A stretch of 64,000 nt of DNA, from contig JAKADN010000001.1 in assembly GCA_021820445.1 (NCBI GenBank), forward strand, positions 100,575 to 164,574. The letters run 5' to 3'. The position numbers were made by a program, and so were the translations under genes. The notes under the pieces are model-generated. The model searched no databases, was not told the DNA's origin, and saw only the letters and a program-made list of their open reading frames with translations. Origin of the DNA: Nitrospirota bacterium (lineage in GTDB: Bacteria; Nitrospirota; Leptospirillia; Leptospirillales; Leptospirillaceae). Shown in pieces: positions 1 to 8,781 of the stretch. Position 1 is the stretch's first letter; each line of letters begins with the position of its first letter.

Positions 1-1
1 A

Positions 2-523
2 ATGGATCACGCGGTGGAACATTTCCGAAAGGAAATCCAGACCCTGCGGACGGGTCGTCCTTCACTGACGCTCATCGAGCACATCCGGGTCGATTACTAT
101 GGAAATCAGGTTTCGCTCGACAAGGTGGCGGCTCTCAACATTGTCGACAACCGGATGATCACCATCACCCCATGGGAAACCAAGATTATCGGGGATATTG
201 AAAAGTCGATCATGGCCGCAAACCTGGGGCTGACACCCCAGAATGATGGCAAGACGGTCAGGATCGTCGTTCCTCCAATGACCGAGGAACGGCGAAAGGA
301 AATGGTCAAACTCCTCAAGAAAATGGCCGAGGAGGCAAAGGTCTCTCTTCGAAACATCCGCCGGGATGCAAATGAGGATATCAAGAAAAAAAACAAGGAA
401 GGTCTCATCCAGGAAGACCGGGTAAAACGGCTTCAGGACGAGGTTCAGAAGCTGGTCGACGGGGCGGGTTCCAAGGTGGACGAACATGCTCGCAAGAAGG
501 AGCAGGAAATCCTGACAACCTGA
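2..523 (+). CDS. frr: Ribosome recycling factor, 5' end outside window
   Basis: RRF works with EF-G to split post-termination ribosomes in the cytoplasm. The 173 visible residues cover nearly the whole family: RTGR near the start, the YYG turn, and the conserved TEERRKEMVK helix followed by VSLRNIRRDAN. Compared with the 185-residue E. coli protein, the first visible Met aligns near residue 13, so about 12 N-terminal codons lie before base 1 and the Met at position 2 is internal. It ends 4 nt before alr. The identification rests on motifs and length. Confidence 0.96.
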   Translation: MDHAVEHFRKEIQTLRTGRPSLTLIEHIRVDYYGNQVSLDKVAALNIVDNRMITITPWETKIIGDIEKSIMAANLGLTPQNDGKTVRIVVPPMTEERRKEMVKLLKKMAEEAKVSLRNIRRDANEDIKKKNKEGLIQEDRVKRLQDEVQKLVDGAGSKVDEHARKKEQEILTT

Positions 524-527
524 CACG

Positions 528-1751
528 ATGAGACTTCTGGCCCCCATCTTGCACTCCCTTCCGGAGCCGGGGTTTCCGGAGGGCCGGACCCGGGTGACAG
601 TCGATCTCGATCAATTTGTCCATAATGTCCGGAAAGTTGAAGCGTTCCTCCAGCCTTACGAGGAGCTCCTTCCGGTCATCAAGGCCAACGCCTATGGCCA
701 TGGACTTCTTCCCATCATGAAGACCATTTCTTCAATGGGAATCAACCGCGTGGCGGTGATGGGTGCCGACGAAGCCCTTTCCCTGAGAAGGGGAGGGTTT
801 TCCGGAACGATCATTCTTCTCGGAGGATTTTCCGGACCAGAACTTTCTCTTTGTTTTCAGGAACGGCTCACTCCCGTTCTCCATCATCCCGACCAGCTTC
901 GACTCCTCGATCATGCGTCCTTCCCAGACACATTTTTGGATCTCCACCTCAAGATAGACTCTGGAATGGGGCGTCTCGGCTTTCTCCCTGAAGAAATACC
1001 GGAGATCCTCGACCTCCTTTCCCGGCTTCCCCAGGCGAGGGTAACGGGGATCATGACTCATTTTCCCCTCTCGGAGGATCGGAAAGACACCGAGGGCTGT
1101 GTCGACCTGTTTCGGAAAACACTCCTTCCTATAGTCGCCCATCCTTCAATGGCGAACCTTTCGGTCATTCATATGGCCAACAGTGCCGCTGTGATGCAGG
1201 GACTGACCTCGTTTCCGGTCACCCATCCCTCAGGCCGCCGACTTTCCTTTTGGGCAAGACCTGGCCTTTTGCTCTATGGCCATCCCCCCCTTGGGGAACT
1301 CCCCGGCTGGAGCGACATTGCCCCGATCTTCAAGGTCGAAGCGCGCCTTCTGTCGGTCAGAAGACTTCCCAAAGGACATTCCATCTCGTACGGAAGAACG
1401 GAGATTCTCGCCAGAGACAGCATTGTGGGGATTCTCGGCATGGGTTATGCCGATGGTCTGTCCCGGGGCCTCTCCGGCAAGGGCTGGGGGGTGGTCGACG
1501 GAAGGAAGGCCCCCTTTGCAGGAAGGGTTTGCATGGACATGGTGGCCGTCGATCTCACAGGTCTGCCTCGTGAGCCGAAGGTCGGAGAATGGGTCGGGAT
1601 CATCGACCCGAAGGATCCCGAATCCATGACGGTCGACCAGATGGCCCGCTGGATGGGAACGATTCCCTACGAGGTCCTCTGCCTACTCGGTCACCGGTCG
1701 GACAGGAGGTTTGTTGGAGATGCCGCAAGGTCTCTTCAAGATGCTAAATGA
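528..1751 (+). CDS. alr: Alanine racemase
   Basis: PLP enzyme that interconverts L- and D-alanine and supplies D-Ala for peptidoglycan. The N-terminal barrel carries the PLP lysine in VIKANAYGHG (Lys52), and the C-terminal half has the GILGMGYADG and GRVCMDMVAVD blocks typical of the family. At 407 aa it is longer than the usual 360-380, mostly at the N-terminus. The ATG at 528 lacks a good ribosome site, so a GTG near 593, after a GGAGG, is an alternative start. The end overlaps mlaE by about 32 nt. Confidence 0.94.
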   Translation: MRLLAPILHSLPEPGFPEGRTRVTVDLDQFVHNVRKVEAFLQPYEELLPVIKANAYGHGLLPIMKTISSMGINRVAVMGADEALSLRRGGFSGTIILLGGFSGPELSLCFQERLTPVLHHPDQLRLLDHASFPDTFLDLHLKIDSGMGRLGFLPEEIPEILDLLSRLPQARVTGIMTHFPLSEDRKDTEGCVDLFRKTLLPIVAHPSMANLSVIHMANSAAVMQGLTSFPVTHPSGRRLSFWARPGLLLYGHPPLGELPGWSDIAPIFKVEARLLSVRRLPKGHSISYGRTEILARDSIVGILGMGYADGLSRGLSGKGWGVVDGRKAPFAGRVCMDMVAVDLTGLPREPKVGEWVGIIDPKDPESMTVDQMARWMGTIPYEVLCLLGHRSDRRFVGDAARSLQDAK

Positions 1752-2493
1752 TGGAATCACCGGTCTCCTGGCGGGATCCGGAGCCCTCTTTATTCTAGGC
1801 CTTCGGGGGATCCTGGGAGTGTTCCGGCCGGCCTTTCTATTCAGGAACTTTCTCGAGCAGCTTTTGAAAATCGGGGCTGATTCAACGATCGTAGTCGGAG
1901 TGACAGCCTTTTTTACAGGGATGGTTCTGGCTCTTCAAGCGTGGATAGGGTTCAGGAAGTTCAATGCCGAGAGTCTTGTCGGTGCCGTCGTGACGCTGTC
2001 GATGACCCGGGAACTCGGTCCGGTTATCACGAGCCTCATGGTCACAGGACGTTCAGGGTCGGCGATGGCGGCAGAGCTTGGCAGTATGCGCGTCACCGAG
2101 CAGATCGATGCTCTGGAAAGTCTTGCCGTAAACCCTGTCGACTATCTCGTGACCCCGAGGTTCTATGCTTCCCTTGTGGCACTTCCCCTTCTGACGGCAC
2201 TGGCCGATCTTATCGGGATCGGGGGAGGATATTTCGTTTCGGTCAAGTTGCTGGGCCTGTCTCCCCACCTCTATTTTCAGGAAATCCGACATTATGTCGA
2301 ATTGCATGACTTCCTTTCCGGGATCGTCAAGGCCGTCTTTTTCGGTGGGATCCTTTCCTTGTGGGCGTGCCGGACGGGATTTATTGCCTCCGGAGGGGCG
2401 GCAGGGGTGGGTCGGGCGGTGACCCGATCCGTCGTCAGTGCCTCCATGAGCATCCTCGTCATCGATTATTTTCTGACGGCATGGTTGTTCTGA
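1720..2493 (+). CDS. mlaE: MlaE-type phospholipid ABC permease
   Basis: Integral membrane permease of the MlaFEDB system, which moves phospholipids between inner and outer membrane. The protein (257 aa) shows several hydrophobic helices and the family block MTRELGPVITSLMVTGRSGS followed by AELGSMRVTEQIDALE. I chose the ATG at 1720 because AGGAGGT at 1704-1710 sits 9 nt upstream; TTG codons at 1711 and 1714 are too close to it. The start lies inside the end of alr, and the stop overlaps mlaF (TGATG). No mlaB or mlaC is visible in this window. Confidence 0.93.
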   Translation: MPQGLFKMLNDGITGLLAGSGALFILGLRGILGVFRPAFLFRNFLEQLLKIGADSTIVVGVTAFFTGMVLALQAWIGFRKFNAESLVGAVVTLSMTRELGPVITSLMVTGRSGSAMAAELGSMRVTEQIDALESLAVNPVDYLVTPRFYASLVALPLLTALADLIGIGGGYFVSVKLLGLSPHLYFQEIRHYVELHDFLSGIVKAVFFGGILSLWACRTGFIASGGAAGVGRAVTRSVVSASMSILVIDYFLTAWLF

Positions 2494-3284
2494 TGTCTCC
2501 CCCAGCTTCGATCGCCATTTCGAACCTCAGCAAAAAATTCGGATCCCAGGAGGTTCTCCGGAACATCTCCTTTGAGGTTCCCCGAGGGCAGACTTATTGT
2601 ATTATCGGAGGGTCCGGCCAAGGAAAGTCGGTTCTGCTCAAACATGTCATGCGGCTGTTGGCCCCCGATTCAGGGGATGTCCGGATCGACGGGGAATCGA
2701 TCGTCGGACTCTCGGGAAAGCCCCTCGACGATGTCCGTAAAAAGATGGGAATGGTCTTCCAGGAGTCGGCGCTATTCGATTCGATGACCTGCCTTGAAAA
2801 TGTCTCCTTTGGGCTGACGATGCATCGAAGAGATCTCTCCGCAAAAGAGGTCGAGCGAATTGCCCGCGATAAGATCCGTCTGGTCGGATTGTCACGGGTG
2901 GAATACAAATTCCCTTCCGAAATTTCCGGCGGAATGAAAAAAAGGGTCGGCATTGCCAGAGCCATTGCCCTGGAACCTGAAATTCTTCTTTATGACGAGC
3001 CGACCACGGGCCTCGACCCGATCCTGGCGAGCTCGATTGACGAGTTGATTATCAAAATGAAGGCGGAGCTTCATGTGACCAGCCTCGTCATTACCCATGA
3101 CATGAACAGCGCTCTCAGGATTGCTGACAGGATCCTGTTCCTCTATCAGGGAAAAATTCATTTCTCCGGAACATCCCAGGAAGTTCGGGAGACGAAGGAC
3201 CCTGTTCTCGGACAGTTCGTCCGGGGTGAAACCGTCGGTCCCATTCCGGTTATTGCCGAAGTCGATTCGTCAACAAGATCATAA
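2493..3284 (+). CDS. mlaF: MlaF-type ABC ATPase
   Basis: Cytoplasmic ATPase that powers the MlaE permease. The 263 aa show Walker A GGSGQGKS (39-46), Q-loop Gln90, a variant signature ISGGM (144-148) and Walker B ILLYDE (164-169) followed by the TTGLDP D-loop region; the GGM rather than GGQ signature is characteristic of MlaF. The ATG at 2493 overlaps the mlaE stop by one base; an in-frame ATG at 2481 would add four residues. The substrate is inferred from the mlaE and mlaD neighbours. Confidence 0.94.
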   Translation: MSPPASIAISNLSKKFGSQEVLRNISFEVPRGQTYCIIGGSGQGKSVLLKHVMRLLAPDSGDVRIDGESIVGLSGKPLDDVRKKMGMVFQESALFDSMTCLENVSFGLTMHRRDLSAKEVERIARDKIRLVGLSRVEYKFPSEISGGMKKRVGIARAIALEPEILLYDEPTTGLDPILASSIDELIIKMKAELHVTSLVITHDMNSALRIADRILFLYQGKIHFSGTSQEVRETKDPVLGQFVRGETVGPIPVIAEVDSSTRS

Positions 3285-3330
3285 GACGTGTGTTGGGATT
3301 GTCACGATCTCTAATCGAAGGAGTCGGTCC

Positions 3331-4893
3331 TTGAAAGTGTCCGCCGAAACGCGGCTCGGTTTCTTTGTCCTGGTCGCGTTGGGGGTGATCGCCTTTCTTT
3401 CCATGCGCCTTGGCCATCACAAGTTGAAGCCGGACCACTCATTTGCTTTTTATGCCGAATTTTCCTCCGTGGACGGCCTTGAAAAAGGGACCGATGTCGA
3501 GGTGGCGGGCGTAAAGGTGGGAGAGGTCGATGCCATTACCCTGAGCCCTGCCGGCCTGGCTCGTGTCCGCATGCTGGTCAGCAAGAAAGTGGTAATCCCC
3601 TCCGATGCCCGGGCGATCATCTTTTCCAACGGCTTTTTGGGAAAGATGTATGTCGAGATCGAGCCCGGCCCTTCGGGGGTCAGACCTCGTCTCGACCCGG
3701 AAAGGGATCGGGAGCCTCCGGGAATCCTTCGCAGGATTTTTGGCGAAATTCCAGGGCCCGACAAGGCTTGGGCCGATGAGGGAAATACCCCCGCCTCGGG
3801 GGGGCCTCCTTCGACTGTCCCACCGTCTGCCTCTCCTCCAGGTTCCCGCGATCCGTCCCCTTCTGGAGAACTCAAGCCGGGTGCGACCCTGGTCGCCCCG
3901 GGAACCACCGTGAGCGTCAACAGGCTTGTCAAAAAGCTCAACAAGATCGCCGATGACATTCAGGCGGTCTCCAACTCCCTCAAAGGATCGATAGGGACAT
4001 CCCAGGGAAAGGAGCAGCTCCGAAGGACCCTCAAGCATCTGGACGAACTTACGACCAATCTCCGGGATTTTACGGTGAGCCTCAAGAAAAAATCTCCGGA
4101 CATTCTCAACAAGGTCGACTCCATCGCCAACAAGATTGACAACGGGGTGGGGACAATCGGATCGCTGGTCAACAAGAACGACGTCTACGACAATGCTGAC
4201 CAGTCCCTGGCCCATCTGAACAGTATCCTGAAGAAGATCGACGAGGGACAGGGAACGATCGGAAAGCTGGTCAACAATCCGGACGTCTATGACAACCTGT
4301 CGAAAACCCTCAAAAAGCTGTCGGGGGTCACGAACAAGGCGGACCGCATGGAGCTGAACGTCTGGATGCGGGGTTTCTATATGCCGAGAGCCGGCACGGC
4401 CGAAGGCTTCTTCACGCTCGATCTCTATCCCCGGTCGGACAAGTTTTACCGGATCCAGGTGGTGAGCACCACGAATCCCTACTACACCCAATCGACCCCC
4501 TACACCCAGATCAACGGAAACTATGTGGCAGGTCCGACTCAGATTACCGGGACAACCCAGGGTATCAAGTTCAGTGTGGAGTTCGGGGAGAAGTTCGGAG
4601 ACTTCGACGTCAGGGCCGGTTTGATTCAGAACAGCTTCGGGTTCGGGGCCGACTACCAGATTTTAAAAAATCTCTTCCTCACCCTGACGGTTTACAATAT
4701 CGGCACCTACGATCCGTTGACCCCCAACCCCTATTCCCGTCTGTACCTGACCTACACGCTCTTCAACCATATCTGGCTCAACGCGGGATATTACAATGCC
4801 TTCAACTCGAGCGTGGCCTCTCCCCTGGTCGGTGGCGGGATCATTTTGAACGACGAAACCCTCAAGTATCTCATCGCGGGACATCTTCCCTGA
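3331..4893 (+). CDS. mlaD: MlaD/MCE-domain lipid-binding protein with long C-terminal domain
   Basis: Periplasmic, inner-membrane-anchored MCE protein (520 aa) that passes lipid to or from MlaFE. One membrane helix (about 9-25) is followed by an MCE domain (about 36-115, including VEVAGVKVGEV), a Pro/Ser-rich linker, a helical region with two GTIG.LVN..DVYDN repeats, and about 170 residues rich in Tyr and alternating hydrophobics that look like a beta domain. E. coli MlaD has about 183 residues, so the helical repeats and beta domain are additions. TTG 3331 is preferred because GAAGGAG lies 7 nt upstream; there is no ATG in the right place. Confidence 0.88.
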   Translation: MKVSAETRLGFFVLVALGVIAFLSMRLGHHKLKPDHSFAFYAEFSSVDGLEKGTDVEVAGVKVGEVDAITLSPAGLARVRMLVSKKVVIPSDARAIIFSNGFLGKMYVEIEPGPSGVRPRLDPERDREPPGILRRIFGEIPGPDKAWADEGNTPASGGPPSTVPPSASPPGSRDPSPSGELKPGATLVAPGTTVSVNRLVKKLNKIADDIQAVSNSLKGSIGTSQGKEQLRRTLKHLDELTTNLRDFTVSLKKKSPDILNKVDSIANKIDNGVGTIGSLVNKNDVYDNADQSLAHLNSILKKIDEGQGTIGKLVNNPDVYDNLSKTLKKLSGVTNKADRMELNVWMRGFYMPRAGTAEGFFTLDLYPRSDKFYRIQVVSTTNPYYTQSTPYTQINGNYVAGPTQITGTTQGIKFSVEFGEKFGDFDVRAGLIQNSFGFGADYQILKNLFLTLTVYNIGTYDPLTPNPYSRLYLTYTLFNHIWLNAGYYNAFNSSVASPLVGGGIILNDETLKYLIAGHLP

Positions 4894-4916
4894 TCCAGCT
4901 TCAATCGCTTCAGAAT

Positions 4917-4945
4917 TTGACGAAAGGGCGTCGGATCAGTATTCT
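4917..4945 (+). promoter_or_regulatory. Predicted sigma-70 promoter for the System II operon
   Basis: TTGACG (4917-4922), a 17-nt spacer and TATTCT (4940-4945) lie in the 164-nt gap after mlaD, about 110 nt upstream of resB. The fit to TTGACA/TATAAT is 5/6 and 4/6. It was found by eye and no transcript start is known. Confidence 0.5.
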
Positions 4946-5057
4946 GAAAGGACAGAAAAAGAGTTTGAAGGAACACTGGCAGGATAATCCCCCTAAGGTC
5001 CGGCTCTTTCGGCGGCAAAGGGGTGTGTTGTCTTTTTGATCATTCCAAGGATAGTTA

Positions 5058-6611
5058 ATGACAGAGCGATACAGTCCTGAAGAGCAGCAGGCTCTTGAGA
5101 TCGAAGGGACGTCTGGTGTCGATGACACCAGTCATTCCTCGAGACCCTCCTCACCCTCTCCTGGTCAGGGAGCCCGTGATCATATTCTCATTCGTTTTCT
5201 ATCTTCCCTGATCCTCGCCATCGTCCTCTTCCTGACGCTGGCTGTTCTAACGATCTTCGGGACATTCATCGAGCAGGGAAGGGATCCATCCTTCTATCTC
5301 ACCTCCTATGGTCCCAAATGGGGGCCCTGGATCCTGAACCTCAAGATCGACAACATTTACCATAGCTGGTATTACACGAGTCTTCTGGCGCTCCTTTGCG
5401 TCAATGCCCTGACGTGCGTCTACCGGCGTTTTCCGGTGACCATCCGGTCCCTCTTCAGGGAACGGGTCAGCGTCAGCCGTGAATTTCTGAAAAAACAGAA
5501 AGAATATCAGGAGATAGAAATCGCACGCTCTCCGGTTATTCCTTCAGAAGTCCCCTCCTTGGTGGCCGATACCCTCAAGGCCCGGCATTACCAGGTCCAG
5601 ACCGCAGGTGACGGGAAGGAAACCGCGATATATGCTCACAAAGGGGTCCTCGGGCGTATCGGATCCCATGTGGCCCACCTGTCGGTCATCGTCATTCTGG
5701 CGGGAGGACTGCTGGGCAGTCTGACAGGTTTTCGCTTGTTCGGGACCTTCTATGTGCATACGACCACCTTCATTCCCCAGGGGGGATGGGATCTTCGGGT
5801 CAACAAGTTCTGGATCACCCATTACAAGAACGGTATGGTCAAGTCCTATTTTAGCGATGTGGACATCCTGAAGGATGGCAAGATCCTGAAGCACAAGATC
5901 ATTCAGGTCAACCATCCGCTGTCATTCCAGGGACTTCGATTTTACCAGGCGAGCTTCGGCGAGGCACCGGACCGCCTGGAGTCGGCCGACGTTCTGGTCG
6001 TCGACAAGGAGAAAAAGCAGTTTATCGGACGATTCTCCCTGGCCTGGGACAAGGCAACGCCGATTCCCAGAACCCCTTACACCCTGAAGGCTGTCCGATA
6101 CGTGTCGGATTTTGCCTTTGATCCCAAGACCGGTTCTGTCTTCACCCAGTCTGAAAAGCCCAAGAACCCTGCCGTCCAAATCGAGGTGTACCAGGACGGA
6201 AAACTTCTCGGAAGTCCTTGGTTGTTCTATAAGTTTCCCCAAGTTCAGGTTCTCAAGAGCGTTCCGGAATTTTTCATCTTCGGAGGATATCATGCCCCTT
6301 TCTATACAGGACTTGAACTAGCCAAAGATCCAGGCGTTCCTATCGTCTGGACCGGATCTTTCCTGCTTGTCGGAGGTCTTTTCCTGTCCTCCTTCATCTT
6401 CCATCGGAAGATCTGGCTTCGGGTTCGTCCGCACGGCGACGCTCTTTCCATCGCTGTCGGCGGATTCGGACACAAGGACAAGATCGGGTTTGAGCGAGAG
6501 TTCGAAGCGATTGTCGCAGATCTGAAGACGGCGTTGTCGCCCCCCGATCGTCCGGCTCCGGAACCAGTGTCCGGGGCAATGACCCAGAGACCCTCCCTTT
6601 CAAATGGATAG
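5058..6611 (+). CDS. resB: ResB/Ccs1-type cytochrome c synthesis protein
   Basis: Membrane subunit of the System II haem-lyase complex, which with CcsA carries haem across the membrane and attaches it to apocytochromes c. The 517 aa contain a hydrophobic segment near 50-70, then FGTFIEQGRDPSFY typical of ResB, more N-terminal helices, a large periplasmic domain, and a last helix near 430. The ATG has AAGGA upstream. ccsA, two thioredoxin-like proteins and CcdA follow on the same strand, completing the pathway. Confidence 0.92.
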   Translation: MTERYSPEEQQALEIEGTSGVDDTSHSSRPSSPSPGQGARDHILIRFLSSLILAIVLFLTLAVLTIFGTFIEQGRDPSFYLTSYGPKWGPWILNLKIDNIYHSWYYTSLLALLCVNALTCVYRRFPVTIRSLFRERVSVSREFLKKQKEYQEIEIARSPVIPSEVPSLVADTLKARHYQVQTAGDGKETAIYAHKGVLGRIGSHVAHLSVIVILAGGLLGSLTGFRLFGTFYVHTTTFIPQGGWDLRVNKFWITHYKNGMVKSYFSDVDILKDGKILKHKIIQVNHPLSFQGLRFYQASFGEAPDRLESADVLVVDKEKKQFIGRFSLAWDKATPIPRTPYTLKAVRYVSDFAFDPKTGSVFTQSEKPKNPAVQIEVYQDGKLLGSPWLFYKFPQVQVLKSVPEFFIFGGYHAPFYTGLELAKDPGVPIVWTGSFLLVGGLFLSSFIFHRKIWLRVRPHGDALSIAVGGFGHKDKIGFEREFEAIVADLKTALSPPDRPAPEPVSGAMTQRPSLSNG

Positions 6612-6713
6612 GCGGAGGGGAAAGTCATGCAGGATGCGTCAACGAAAGAGACTCTCCCTGGAGTGGGAACTCCGGAGATCTTATATGTCGAAAACTGAGC
6701 AAGGAGACTGGTG

Positions 6714-7565
6714 ATGTCCCTTATTAATTCTGTCGGATCGTCCTTCATACTCTACAACACCGTGATCGTCCTTTATCTTGCCGGAACCGTCGCTTACTTC
6801 CTTTTCCTGATCTCCCACCGGAAAGAGGTGGGTAAGATTGCGTCCACCGTGACGTTCTCGGGCTGGATCGTCAACACGGCCGCCCTTGTGGGACGCGGAG
6901 TTGCGGACCACCACGCTCCCTGGTCCAATCTCTACGAAACCCTGTTCCTGTTCTCATGGGCTTCTGTTCTCGGCTACATGGTCATGGAGTTCAAATACAA
7001 GGTTCGCGTTGCGGGAGCTTTTGTCCTGACACTCGTCATGTTTGCGGTGGGAGCTGCACGCATGCTCCCTTACCGTTATCAGATGGTCGAGCCCCTTAAT
7101 CCCGCCCTCAATTCCTACTGGCTCAAAATTCATGTTTTCACGATGTTTCTTTCCTATGCCGCCTTTGGAATTTCGGCTGCGCTTGCGGGAATCTATCTCG
7201 CCAAGCGTCGCGCCGAAAAAAAAGGGTCTGTGGGCTGGATCCTTCAAGAATTTCCTTCTGCGGAGGACCTGGACGACCTGACCTACAAATCCGTTCTCGT
7301 CGGCTTCCCCCTTCTGACGCTCGGTGTCATCTTTGGGGCAATGTGGGCCTATGAGGCCTGGGGAGGCTACTGGTCCTGGGATCCCAAGGAGACGTGGTCC
7401 CTGATCACCTGGTTCGTTTATGCAGCCTACCTGCACGCCCGCATGACTCGAGGGCTTCGGGGTGCTCCGAGTGCCTACTTTTCGATACTCGGATTTGTCG
7501 CGGTCATCTTTTTGTATTGGGGCGTCAGCTTTATCATCCCGGGTCTCCATGCCTACGCGGCTTAA
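6714..7565 (+). CDS. ccsA: CcsA/ResC-type cytochrome c haem-lyase subunit
   Basis: Polytopic partner of ResB that binds haem for transfer to c-type cytochromes. The protein (283 aa) has about eight membrane helices and the tryptophan-rich WWD-type motif in WGGYWSWDPKETWSLITW, with flanking histidines such as DHHAPWSN and KIHVF. AAGGAG at 6701-6706 fits the ATG at 6714 better than the GTG at 6711. A 102-nt gap separates it from resB and contains a possible 23-codon ORF. Confidence 0.94.
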   Translation: MSLINSVGSSFILYNTVIVLYLAGTVAYFLFLISHRKEVGKIASTVTFSGWIVNTAALVGRGVADHHAPWSNLYETLFLFSWASVLGYMVMEFKYKVRVAGAFVLTLVMFAVGAARMLPYRYQMVEPLNPALNSYWLKIHVFTMFLSYAAFGISAALAGIYLAKRRAEKKGSVGWILQEFPSAEDLDDLTYKSVLVGFPLLTLGVIFGAMWAYEAWGGYWSWDPKETWSLITWFVYAAYLHARMTRGLRGAPSAYFSILGFVAVIFLYWGVSFIIPGLHAYAA

Positions 7566-7583
7566 GGAGGCGGGAGGAACAAA

Positions 7584-8183
7584 ATGAAGGGCGGAATGAA
7601 GGAAAAGTGGCCTTACATTGTGGCAGCCGCTGTCGTCGTGCTCGTTATCGGCTATGTCGTCAAGACGGCGAACATCACTCCGGTTTCAGTTGGGATGGTC
7701 GCTCCCGACTTCACCCTCTCCACCGTCGATGGAAAAACCGTTCATCTGTCGGATCTCAGGGGGAAGGTCGTGATGCTCAACTTTTGGGCGACCTGGTGCA
7801 AACCGTGCCGTCAGGAAATGCCCTCCATGGAAGAAATGTATCATGGATTCAAGAATCTGGCGGGGGAGCGGTTCGAGTTGATCGCGGTCAATGAGAACAA
7901 CGTATTCTATCAGGGCAAGATCAGGCCGTTCCTCACCAAGTACGGAATCGACTTTCCTGTTCCGGTGGACCCTCTGGGGAAGCTGGATCATCTCTACAAG
8001 ATCACGGGGGTTCCCGAAACATTCATCATCGATCAGAAAGGGGTCGTGGCGGAGCATGTGATCGGTCCGCGCGACTGGAGAATGAAGGACAGTCTGGTGA
8101 CCGTACACAGTCTTCTCGATCATGGACCCAGCACTCCGGCAGCCTATCTTGCCGCCAAGAAGGATGCCGCATCAGGCTATTGA
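7584..8183 (+). CDS. resA: TlpA/ResA-like thiol-disulfide oxidoreductase 1
   Basis: Membrane-anchored periplasmic thioredoxin-fold protein, probably keeping the CXXCH cysteines of apocytochromes c reduced before haem attachment. It has 199 aa: one membrane helix (about 10-27), an APDFTL entry strand, and the active site WCKPC (Cys72, Cys75), followed by the cis-proline loop GVPETFIID. A strong GGAGG precedes the ATG. The position between ccsA and ccdA supports the cytochrome c role. Confidence 0.9.
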   Translation: MKGGMKEKWPYIVAAAVVVLVIGYVVKTANITPVSVGMVAPDFTLSTVDGKTVHLSDLRGKVVMLNFWATWCKPCRQEMPSMEEMYHGFKNLAGERFELIAVNENNVFYQGKIRPFLTKYGIDFPVPVDPLGKLDHLYKITGVPETFIIDQKGVVAEHVIGPRDWRMKDSLVTVHSLLDHGPSTPAAYLAAKKDAASGY

Positions 8184-8193
8184 CAGGGTTCCA

Positions 8194-8781
8194 ATGAGAA
8201 GGTTCGCCGTGACGGGGAGACTGGTTTCGGGCCCCTCCCAGTATGCGCTGGTTCTCGTTATCTTGGGCGTTCTTTTTTTTATCTGGGAATCGGGCGTCGG
8301 AATGCCATCGGCATCCGCAGCCGGGTTGGACAGTGGTTTCTCCCGACCTCCGGCCCTTCCCTCGATTGTCCTCAGAGATCTCAGGGGGCAACGGTTCAAC
8401 ACAGCGAATCTATCGGGCCAGCCGCTCCTGATTTTGAACTTCCTGGCTCCATGGTGCGCCCCCTGCCTGCGGGAAATCCCGTCCCTTTCGAGACTGGCCC
8501 GGTCTTCGGGGGGATTGATCCGGATTCAGGGAGTTTTGGAAGGGCCGGTCGGACCGGAATCCTTGAAAAAGTTTCTCGGGAAGGGGCATTTCCCCTTCTC
8601 AATCCTTTTGGATCCCTCGATGGCCTTTTCCCGGGCGATGGGTGTGCGCGGCCTTCCGACGACCTTTGTCGTCGACTCCGGAGGGCGCATCGTGAGCCGC
8701 GTCACCGGAGCGGTCGACTGGAATGACCCGCGCGTTCGACGCTACCTGAGGAGTTTTATTTCATCAAAGGCGGGTTTCTGA
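8194..8781 (+). CDS. TlpA-like thiol-disulfide oxidoreductase 2
   Basis: Second thioredoxin-fold protein (195 aa) with an N-terminal signal-anchor (about 16-31), the active site WCAPC (Cys88, Cys91) and a cis-proline loop GLPTTFVVD. It is divergent from the preceding TlpA gene and lies between it and ccdA, so it probably takes electrons from CcdA. Whether the two act in sequence or on different substrates cannot be read from the sequence. The ATG at 8194 is 10 nt after the preceding stop, and the stop overlaps the ccdA start. Confidence 0.87.
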   Translation: MRRFAVTGRLVSGPSQYALVLVILGVLFFIWESGVGMPSASAAGLDSGFSRPPALPSIVLRDLRGQRFNTANLSGQPLLILNFLAPWCAPCLREIPSLSRLARSSGGLIRIQGVLEGPVGPESLKKFLGKGHFPFSILLDPSMAFSRAMGVRGLPTTFVVDSGGRIVSRVTGAVDWNDPRVRRYLRSFISSKAGF

